Below the pieces are notes generated by a model that was not told where the DNA came from, did not search any database, and saw only the letters and a program-made list of their open reading frames with translations. From CADEEX01 sp964577955 (lineage in GTDB: Bacteria; Acidobacteriota; Vicinamibacteria; Vicinamibacterales; CAVVIG01), in NCBI GenBank assembly GCA_964577955.1, contig CAZOAZ010000029.1, positions 1 to 64,000 of the forward strand: DNA of 64,000 nt, given 5' to 3'. This document shows positions 58,386-64,000 of this stretch, one piece after another. The translations under genes were made by a program, and so were the position numbers. Each line of letters starts with the position of its first letter. Position 1 is the first letter of the stretch.

Positions 58386-59636
58386 ATGATTCGCCGGGCT
58401 GCCGGACTCCTGATCGTTCTCCTTTCGGCGCTGCTGATTGCCGCGGGCTCGCTCACGACAACCGCGGCGCAGACGCCGGCCGCACCGCAGCCCGCGCCCG
58501 CCGCCGGCGCGGCCACCTACGTCGGCTCGCAGACCTGCCGCCGCTGCCATCAGGCCACCTACGATCGCTGGTCCAAGACCCGGATGGCCAACGTCGTCGT
58601 CGATCCCAAGGCACATCCAGAAGCGGTGCTCGGCGATTTCTCGAAGCCCGATCCATCGAGGAACTTCACGCTGGACGATGTGGCGTTCACCTACGGCAGC
58701 CGGTGGAAGCAGCGCTACTTCAAGAAGGTCGGCAACGACTACTTTCCGCTCGGCGCGCAGTGGGACGTGACCAACAAAGTCTGGCGCCCCTACTTCGTGC
58801 AGCCGAACACCGACTGGTGGGCGCCGCACTACCCCGCCGACAACATGCAGCGGCCGACCGGACCGCTCTGCGACGGCTGCCATTCGGTGAACTACGACCT
58901 GCGCACCAAGACCGTCACCGAATGGAACGTCGGCTGCGAGAAATGCCACGGGCCGGGCAGCGCCCACGCCGCCCGGCCAAGCGCCGCCAACATCGTGAAT
59001 CCCGCGACGCTCGATTTCGTCCGCGCCAACGACACGTGCATCCAGTGCCATTCGCAAGGCGAACCGACGCGGAATCCGATCGAAGGACAGTACGTCGACT
59101 GGCCGGCCGGTTTTCATCAGGGCGGTCAGCTCAAAGACTTCTGGAAGCTCGAGGAACACAAAGCCGGCGAGACGACGTTCACGCACTTCGCCGACGGCAC
59201 GGGCCACAAGAACCGGATGCAGGGGAACGACTTCGTCCAGAGCGTCATGTACCGGCGCGGGGTCACCTGCTTCAGCTGCCACGATCCGCACGGCAGCGGC
59301 AATCCCGCGGACCTGCTCAAACCCAGTCGCGAGATCTGTCTCACCTGCCACACGCCGTCGTCACCCAACGGACCGCGCGGCGCGACGCTCGAGGAGCACA
59401 CGCATCATGCGCGCGGCAGCACCGGGAGCCAGTGCATCGCCTGCCACATGCCGGCAATCGAGCAGACGATCGCGAACGTGAACGTCCGTAGCCACACGTT
59501 CAACTTCATCACGCCGCGGATGACCGACGATCTGAAGGTGCCGAATCCCTGCACCGGGTGCCACACCGACCGCACGACCGAGTGGGCGCGTCAGGCGTTG
59601 CGCGGATGGACCAATATTTCGCCTTGGCGTCAATGA
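58386..59636 (+). CDS. octahaem c-type cytochrome
   Basis: The product has 416 residues with a signal peptide (LLIVLLSALLIAAGSLTTTA). Eight CXXCH sites are visible in order: CRRCH, CDGCH, CEKCH, CIQCH, CFSCH, CLTCH, CIACH and CTGCH. The layout resembles the cytochrome c554/octahaem group that handles electrons in the periplasm; no catalytic lysine-type (CXXCK) haem is present. Electron donor and acceptor unknown. The last codons overlap the next gene (ATGA). Confidence 0.88.
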   Translation: MIRRAAGLLIVLLSALLIAAGSLTTTAAQTPAAPQPAPAAGAATYVGSQTCRRCHQATYDRWSKTRMANVVVDPKAHPEAVLGDFSKPDPSRNFTLDDVAFTYGSRWKQRYFKKVGNDYFPLGAQWDVTNKVWRPYFVQPNTDWWAPHYPADNMQRPTGPLCDGCHSVNYDLRTKTVTEWNVGCEKCHGPGSAHAARPSAANIVNPATLDFVRANDTCIQCHSQGEPTRNPIEGQYVDWPAGFHQGGQLKDFWKLEEHKAGETTFTHFADGTGHKNRMQGNDFVQSVMYRRGVTCFSCHDPHGSGNPADLLKPSREICLTCHTPSSPNGPRGATLEEHTHHARGSTGSQCIACHMPAIEQTIANVNVRSHTFNFITPRMTDDLKVPNPCTGCHTDRTTEWARQALRGWTNISPWRQ

Positions 59637-60289
59637 CGGACAGCCTGAAGGCTGTCCCTACCGCTGCTGCGTTCGTCGCGCTCTTGTTCGCAGCCGCGCC
59701 GGCGCGCGCGCAAGAACCAGCCTGTCGGTTCGTCTGCGAGATCGAGTGGAAGGTCGAGCCGACGTTCACGATCGAGAACCTCGCCAACCGGCATCGAGTC
59801 GTCACGAAGGACGGCGGGACCGAATCCGCCGAGCGCGAGCAGGTATTCGAGACCGTCCTGGCGCTCGACTTCTCGACGCGTCTGCCTCGAATCGGGTTTA
59901 CCTTCGAAGCGATCGCGTCACCGCTGTCGGACGACAACGAAGTCGAGCTCGAGTTCGAAGCGAACTTCCACTGGCTTCCCGAGCGGTGGACACGCGGATG
60001 GGTGACCTCGCATGTCGACATCGTCGATCAGTTCAGTCCGGCCGAGCGGCCGGGCAGCGCGCGTTCCTACACGCACAAGCTGGATTTCGAGCTCGATACG
60101 GCCGTCCATCCGTTCAAGCGGCTGGCCGAAGGACGCTGGCTCCGCGGACTGGAGTTCGAAACGTCGCTGGACTATCTCGCCACCGGCACGCCACTGCGCG
60201 GCGATCGACTCGATCACGAAGAATTCCTGGACGACGCCAGCCGCTGGTCGCTGTCGTTCGTCATCGTGATTCCAATTGCGCCGTTCTAG
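59633..60289 (+). CDS. secreted hypothetical protein beginning in repeat A
   Basis: The product has 218 residues. The signal peptide is encoded partly by a family A repeat (TDSLKAVPTAAAFVALLF) and ends near PARAQ. The mature protein is rich in long beta-like strands with acidic residues (DDNEVELEFEANFHWLPERW), suggesting an outer-membrane barrel; the last residue is Phe (IAPF). Translation is coupled to the octahaem cytochrome, so it may serve as its outer-membrane partner. Function unknown. Confidence 0.65.
   Translation: MTDSLKAVPTAAAFVALLFAAAPARAQEPACRFVCEIEWKVEPTFTIENLANRHRVVTKDGGTESAEREQVFETVLALDFSTRLPRIGFTFEAIASPLSDDNEVELEFEANFHWLPERWTRGWVTSHVDIVDQFSPAERPGSARSYTHKLDFELDTAVHPFKRLAEGRWLRGLEFETSLDYLATGTPLRGDRLDHEEFLDDASRWSLSFVIVIPIAPF
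59638..59663. repeat. repeat A copy 9 (coding)
   Basis: GGACAGCCTGAAGGCTGTCC followed by CTACCG lies in codons 2-10 of the hypothetical protein, directly after its ATG. Confidence 0.85.
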
Positions 60290-60294
60290 TGCGC

Positions 60295-60365
60295 GGACCG
60301 GCTAAAGCCTGTCCCGACCGGAATTGCGTTCGTGACATCGGTCGGGACCGGCTTTAGCCGGTCCG
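60295..60365. repeat. repeat A copy 10 (head-to-head pair)
   Basis: GGACCGGCTAAAGCCTGTCC...GACCGG and CGGTCGGGACCGGCTTTAGC...CGGTCC face each other around a 20-bp centre between two convergent genes. It may work as a bidirectional terminator. Confidence 0.85.
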
Positions 60366-60962
60366 TCAGCGGAAGTACTTGTTCTTGACGGGCTCGTCTT
60401 TGCGGAATTCGTGCGTGACTGAGTAGAACCCGGCGGCTTTGAGCGTCACCGTGACTGGCTGGTCGGTGATGTTTTCCCAGTACCATCCGTGGATGCCGGC
60501 GAACGGCGCGGTCAAGGTGCCGGACGCTTCTTTGGTGGCGGGCTTCTTTTCGTAGGTCTGCGCGTAGCCGCGCGGCGCGCCGTCGGGTTCCGCGTGGAAC
60601 TCGAAATCGACCGCGGCTGTCGCGCTCCACGAGTAGAGCAGCGCCTTTCCCTTCTCCAGCCGGTACTTGTATTCGACGAACTCGCGCGGTGCGAGCGCGA
60701 AGGTGACGGTTTCGTCGTGAAACGCCTGCGGCTCGGCGGCGATGATCGCGCCTTGGGCGGTCTCGGTCGACGCCGCGGCGTTGAGCGCTTCGACTTGCTT
60801 CCCGGTCTCGCCGAGATCGAGCAGGCCGAACATCGTTCCCGTACCCAGGGGATCGACGGCGAATTCCGCCGGCAGCACGAACATCACCAGCACGAGACCG
60901 GCGACGAGCAGCGCGACGCCAAAGAGCAGCGCCAGCCGTTGACCGGAGGTGGATTCGCTCAT
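60366..60962 (-). CDS. membrane-anchored hypothetical protein
   Basis: The product has 198 residues. One N-terminal helix (LALLFGVALLVAGLVLVMFV) anchors a periplasmic domain with strands such as PREFVEYKYRLEKGKALLYS and FAGIHGWYWENITDQPVTVT. The latter pattern resembles proteins found beside HupE/UreJ genes. The start overlaps the stop of the HupE/UreJ-like gene (ATGA), suggesting a two-protein unit. Function unknown. Confidence 0.65.
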   Translation of the reverse strand: MSESTSGQRLALLFGVALLVAGLVLVMFVLPAEFAVDPLGTGTMFGLLDLGETGKQVEALNAAASTETAQGAIIAAEPQAFHDETVTFALAPREFVEYKYRLEKGKALLYSWSATAAVDFEFHAEPDGAPRGYAQTYEKKPATKEASGTLTAPFAGIHGWYWENITDQPVTVTLKAAGFYSVTHEFRKDEPVKNKYFR

Positions 60963-61660
60963 GCCGCCGCCAGGAAGTATCCCGAGAGCTGATATCCGAC
61001 GAGCAGCAGTCCCGCCGACATGACGACGCCGTTCCAGGCGAGGGCGTGGGCAGCAAAACTCGAATGCCGCCGCCACGCGGTGAGCGCGACGAGAATGCCG
61101 GCGAGCGCAAGCCCCTGCCCGATCTCGACGCCCACGTTGAAGCTCACGATGTTGGCGGTCAGCCCCTGCGGTGCGAGCGCGAAGTCCTGCAGCTTGGTGG
61201 CCAGGCCGAAGCCGTGGAAGAGGCCGAAGATCAGCACCGCCAGGCGCGTGTCGGGCTGAAAGCCGAGCGTCTGCCTGAAGCCGTCCATGTTCTCGAAGGC
61301 CTTGTAGACGACCGAGAATCCGATCACCGCGTCGATGAGGTACGGATTCGCGTGAATGCCGCCCAGCACACCGCCGAGCAGCGTGATGCTGTGACCGAGC
61401 GTGAACAGGCTGATGTAGAGCAGGACGTCCTTCAGCCGATACAGAAAGAAAATCACCCCGAACAGAAACAGCAGATGGTCGTAGCCCGTCACCATGTGCT
61501 TCGCGCCGAGATAAATGAGCGGCCCGATCGCCCGCCCGGCCAACCCTTGCAGAAACACCGCGTCCTTGCCCGAGACGCCGTGCGCGTCGAGTCCGATCGA
61601 ACTGCCGGCGAGCAGCAGCGCGACGAGCATCACGAGCCGCAGCCGCTTATCGGCGGTCAT
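60959..61660 (-). CDS. HupE/UreJ-family membrane protein
   Basis: The product has 233 residues. About seven helices carry GAKHMVTGYDHLLFLFGVIF, FTLGHSITLL and FGLFHGFGLATKLQDF, with conserved His residues typical of HupE/UreJ nickel or cobalt permease-like proteins. It probably moves a divalent metal across the inner membrane; the metal is unknown. The ATG at 61660 is used; it overlaps the cytochrome gene end by 14 bp. Confidence 0.82.
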   Translation of the reverse strand: MTADKRLRLVMLVALLLAGSSIGLDAHGVSGKDAVFLQGLAGRAIGPLIYLGAKHMVTGYDHLLFLFGVIFFLYRLKDVLLYISLFTLGHSITLLGGVLGGIHANPYLIDAVIGFSVVYKAFENMDGFRQTLGFQPDTRLAVLIFGLFHGFGLATKLQDFALAPQGLTANIVSFNVGVEIGQGLALAGILVALTAWRRHSSFAAHALAWNGVVMSAGLLLVGYQLSGYFLAAA

Positions 61661-62180
61661 ACTTTCCGTGGCACGCATCGCACGAGGCATTGAGCGTTTC
61701 GCCGGAGTCCATGATCCCGTCCGGCCGCTTCTCGGTCGCCGCTTTCAACGTGGCTTGCGAGGCGGCAATGAAGTCGCGCGTCATCCGCATCCAGTCGCCG
61801 TTGTCGATCGCACGGTCCGGGTGCAGCATCATTTGTCCGGACTCGACGAGAGCCGCCGCGCTGTCGCTGACGACGGCCCACTCCTTGTCGTTGGCCGGCG
61901 CGATCTCCTTGATCCCTTCTTTCGAGATCGTCGTGCCCACCGAGTCGTAGACGACCGTCGCGTTCGGCGCAACGATGCCGGTCATGATCTGCTTGAGGCT
62001 GGCGACCGCGGGCGGACGCGGTTCCGCGGGCGCTTCGCCGGAGGAACTCCGGCTGAAGCCGGATCCCACGTTCGCAGCGCGGCTGGCGCGCGCGCCGGCA
62101 ATGATGAACCCGATGCCGGCAAGGAACAGCGCGACGCTGACCCAGAAGAGCGCGGGGACTGGGGAGCGGGCTACTCCCAT
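61647..62180 (-). CDS. cytochrome c'-like monohaem protein
   Basis: The product has 177 residues. An N-terminal helix (ALFWVSVALFLAGIGFIIAG) is followed by a linker partly encoded by repeat A (NVGSGFSRSSSGEA) and a four-helix-bundle-like domain. The only haem site, SCDACHGKYDRR, is at the C-terminus as in class II cytochromes c'. It may carry electrons or bind NO. The start overlaps the upstream lipoprotein gene by 10 bp. Confidence 0.78.
   Translation of the reverse strand: MGVARSPVPALFWVSVALFLAGIGFIIAGARASRAANVGSGFSRSSSGEAPAEPRPPAVASLKQIMTGIVAPNATVVYDSVGTTISKEGIKEIAPANDKEWAVVSDSAAALVESGQMMLHPDRAIDNGDWMRMTRDFIAASQATLKAATEKRPDGIMDSGETLNASCDACHGKYDRR
62046..62070. repeat. repeat A copy 11 (coding linker)
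   Basis: CTCCGGCTGAAGCCGGATCC followed by CACG encodes VGSGFSRSS, the linker between the membrane helix and the haem domain of the cytochrome c'-like protein. Confidence 0.85.
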
Positions 62181-62590
62181 TCCCACTTCTTCGTGGCCGG
62201 GTTCCAGAGCGCCCAGCACTCCTGCGCGAGGCCCGTTGAGGTCAGTTCGAGCGGCAGATTGGAATCGCGGCCGCGGGTTCGCACGAGCTGGCCGTCGGAA
62301 TACCACGACGACTTGACGACCCCCTTGAACGGCTTGGCCGTGTCCTCGTTGGGCTCAACCGCCGCCTCGTCGATGTGCACGCGCCACTTCGCCGTCCCGC
62401 CTTCCGCGCCAGGTCCGGAAAACTCCAGGTCGCTGCCGTTGCGTGTGAAGTTCTGGACGAACTTGTTGGCACCGAGCTGCGCGGCGAACGACTCGCGGAG
62501 ATCCGTGACGTTGGGCGTTCCGCCACTGCCGCAGGCGGCGGCAAACGCGGCGGCGAGGACCAGTGTGCAGAGACGGTGTAGTGATCCCAC
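62171..62590 (-). CDS. lipoprotein, hypothetical
   Basis: The product has 139 residues. The signal peptide ends in a lipobox (AAFAAACGSG), so the mature protein is lipid-anchored at Cys20. The rest (TDLRESFAAQLGANKFVQNF, then KPFKGVVKSSWYSDGQLVRT) is a small alpha/beta domain of unknown family. It is first in the minus-strand run with the cytochrome c'-like, HupE-like and membrane-anchored genes. Confidence 0.7.
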   Translation of the reverse strand: MGSLHRLCTLVLAAAFAAACGSGGTPNVTDLRESFAAQLGANKFVQNFTRNGSDLEFSGPGAEGGTAKWRVHIDEAAVEPNEDTAKPFKGVVKSSWYSDGQLVRTRGRDSNLPLELTSTGLAQECWALWNPATKKWEWE

Positions 62591-62611
62591 GGCGTAGGAA
62601 TACTACTCCGA

Positions 62612-62669
62612 GGTCCGGCTGAAGCCGGACCTTACAAGTGCGAGGTGCGAGGTGCGGGGTGCGGGGTGG
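62612..62669. repeat. repeat A copy 12 with a repeat F arm
   Basis: GGTCCGGCTGAAGCCGGACC followed by TTAC (62612-62635) joins GCGAGGTGCGAGGTGCGGGG words of family F. Together with copy 13 they form the 3' end of the small minus-strand gene, supplying its TAA stop at 62632-62634. Confidence 0.8.
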
Positions 62670-62907
62670 TAGTCCGGCTGAAGCCGGACGCCACCGAGGT
62701 CGGCACCGGCTGCGCGCGGCGGTAGAAGCCCTCGCTGTCCTGGACGAGGAAGCGGGAGTGGATGAGCGCGGCCAGCCCGACCTCGCAGGCATCGGCCGGT
62801 AAGTTCAGCAGACGCTGGACTTGGGAACGCGACAGCCGCATCTCTGGCATCTGCGTGTACTCGAGCCGGATGCGGGTCAACGCCGTCCGGATGTCCAAAA
62901 GCTCCAT
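62632..62907 (-). CDS. small helical protein with a repeat-encoded tail
   Basis: The product has 91 residues. The first 65 (MELLDIRTALTRIRLEYTQM, MRLSRSQVQRLLNLPADACE, VGLAALIHSRFLVQDSEG) look like a small winged-helix domain. The remaining 26 are encoded by repeats A and F (SVASGFSRTT then PHPAPRTSHL). No family was recognised. ATG 62907 is preferred over 62937. The original stop has probably been lost to the repeat insertion. Confidence 0.55.
   Translation of the reverse strand: MELLDIRTALTRIRLEYTQMPEMRLSRSQVQRLLNLPADACEVGLAALIHSRFLVQDSEGFYRRAQPVPTSVASGFSRTTTPHPAPRTSHL
62671..62706. repeat. repeat A copy 13 (coding)
   Basis: AGTCCGGCTGAAGCCGGACG plus CCACCGAGGTCGG is read on minus as VPTSVASGFSRT in the tail of the small helical protein. 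Confidence 0.85.
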
Positions 62908-63042
62908 GCCTGCTCCCCAGTCGCTGTCCATCGCCAACCCCTATCCCTACCCACTCGGAGTAACGTCTTGATAGACGGAATCGAACCGCGTTTTTCCAGC
63001 TGAAGGGGGCGATTCGTTTACCGGTTGGTCGCGTCTCCTCCG

Positions 63043-63048
63043 TACAAT
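63043..63048 (+). promoter_or_regulatory. -10 element of a leaderless promoter
   Basis: TACAAT ends 7 nt before the ATG at 63056, a near-consensus -10 with room for transcription to start at the A of ATG. Confidence 0.5.
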
Positions 63049-63055
63049 CGCGGCC

Positions 63056-63988
63056 ATGGTGAAATACATGCGTGCCGGCATCCTCCTGGTCTTGCTTGGC
63101 GGGGTCGGCCTGTCGCTCTCGGCTCAACGTCCACCTGTGACCAACCTGCCCAAGCAGCTCATCGCTCATCGCGGCGCCTCCGGCTACGCGCCCGAACACA
63201 CGATGCAGGCGTATCAGATGGCGCTGGCACAGAAGGCCGACTTCGTGGAGCCCGACCTGGCGATCTCGAAGGACGGCGTGCTCGTCTGTCTCCACGACGA
63301 CACGCTCGAGCGGACCAGCAACGTCGCGCAGGTGTTTCCGGATCGGTTCAGCCGCGAACTGACCCGCGACAACGGGCCGAGGCGCTACGTCGCGAACGAC
63401 TTCACCGTGGCCGATCTCAAGAAGCTCGACGCCGGCAAGTGGATGGACGCGAAATACGCGGGCGCGCAGATCCCGACGTTCGAGGAGATGGTCGCGCTGG
63501 TGCGCGGCAAGGCCGGCATCTATCCCGAGCTCAAATCACCGCCGCTCTACACCGCGCGTGGCGTGGACATGGTGACGATCTTCGTCGCCGCGGTGAAGAA
63601 GATGAAGCTGGACACGGCGGAGTCGCTCAAAGCGACGCCGGTGATCATTCAGTCGTTCGACGAGGCCTCCGTCAAGCGCGTCGCGACGCTGCTGCCGACG
63701 ATTCCGCGGGTGTTTCTGACCTCGAACGAGAAGGACGTCACCGATGCCAGACTGCGCGAACTGGCGGCGTTCGCGACCGGGATTGCACCCGAAAAGACCG
63801 TGATCGAAAAGCATCCGGACCTGGTCGCCCGCGCCCACGCGGCGGGACTCACCGTCACGTCGTGGACCTTCAGCGCGCGCAGCACCGGCAGGTACGCCAC
63901 AGTCCGCGAGGAAATGGCGCAGTTCCTCTATGCCTTCGGCATCGACGCGCTCTTCACGAACAATCCCGATCAGTTTCCGAGGCGGTAG
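63056..63988 (+). CDS. glpQ: glycerophosphodiester phosphodiesterase
   Basis: The product has 310 residues with a signal peptide (ILLVLLGGVGLSLSAQ). LIAHRGASGYAPEHT and VEPDLAISKDGVLVCLHDDT carry the catalytic His and the metal-binding Glu/Asp of the GDPD TIM barrel; YPELKSP is a further conserved Glu. It hydrolyses deacylated phospholipids to glycerol-3-phosphate and an alcohol in the periplasm. ATG 63068 is an alternative start. The gene ends just before the window edge. Confidence 0.92.
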   Translation: MVKYMRAGILLVLLGGVGLSLSAQRPPVTNLPKQLIAHRGASGYAPEHTMQAYQMALAQKADFVEPDLAISKDGVLVCLHDDTLERTSNVAQVFPDRFSRELTRDNGPRRYVANDFTVADLKKLDAGKWMDAKYAGAQIPTFEEMVALVRGKAGIYPELKSPPLYTARGVDMVTIFVAAVKKMKLDTAESLKATPVIIQSFDEASVKRVATLLPTIPRVFLTSNEKDVTDARLRELAAFATGIAPEKTVIEKHPDLVARAHAAGLTVTSWTFSARSTGRYATVREEMAQFLYAFGIDALFTNNPDQFPRR

Positions 63989-64000
63989 ACGCGTGTCGTG

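Noticed and set aside
1..64000. tRNA or rRNA genes
   Set aside because: No cloverleaf with a GGTTCRANNCC arm or rRNA-like sequence was noticed on reading; a covariance-model scan was not possible here.

Overview
The window is GC-rich, gene-dense DNA with many overlapping ATGA/GTGA gene junctions. It carries two carboxypeptidase-regulatory-domain TonB receptors (one Oar-like), a PEP-CTERM protein, an imuA-imuB-dnaE2 mutasome, a multihaem cytochrome and numerous small palindromic repeats. This combination suggests a chromosome segment of an Acidobacteriota bacterium (Vicinamibacteria-like). That placement is an inference from gene content; no rRNA or tRNA gene was seen.

Layout. 0.3-2.9 kb: SpoIID-domain protein, esterase and SET-domain protein (minus strand), divergent from two radical SAM genes (2.9-4.9 kb). 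5-7.4 kb: TonB-dependent receptor. 7.5-13.8 kb: the SOS mutasome on the minus strand. 14-17 kb: MFS exporter, inorganic pyrophosphatase, fluoride channel, DsbD-alpha-like protein. 17.1-28.7 kb: a phosphate region with phoB-phoR, Pit transporter and its DUF47 partner, glgC, a large Oar-like receptor and a decayed phoX; 11-bp-periodic GTAAC arrays look like Pho boxes. 28.7-30.2 kb: a MITE-like element, a frameshifted PEP-CTERM gene and an ECF sigma factor. 30.3-39.6 kb: an arsenic island (MarR, flavoprotein, MFS; and on the minus strand arsR-gapdh-arsJ-molybdoenzyme-Cys-rich peptide; then divergent arsC). 39.7-57.3 kb: two heavy-metal RND efflux operons (first Cu/Ag type, with a fused C-terminal domain), each preceded by a small His/Cys-rich secreted protein, with small stress genes between. 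57.3-62.6 kb: tandem DUF1259 protein, octahaem cytochrome, HupE/UreJ protein, cytochrome c'-like protein, lipoprotein. 63-64 kb: glycerophosphodiester phosphodiesterase.

The most unusual property is the density and variety of short palindromic or inverted-repeat elements. I distinguish eleven families (A-K). Many lie inside genes without breaking the frame: they encode signal-peptide n-regions, linkers or C-terminal tails, or supply stop codons. imuB and dnaE2 alone hold seven in-frame insertions. This is the best candidate here for an undescribed system.

Functional links: phosphate sensing, uptake and scavenging; an arsenate pathway in which GAPDH makes 1-arseno-3-phosphoglycerate for ArsJ export, with a Tat-exported molybdoenzyme of unknown role; and metal efflux with several thiol-, His- or Met-rich periplasmic accessory proteins.
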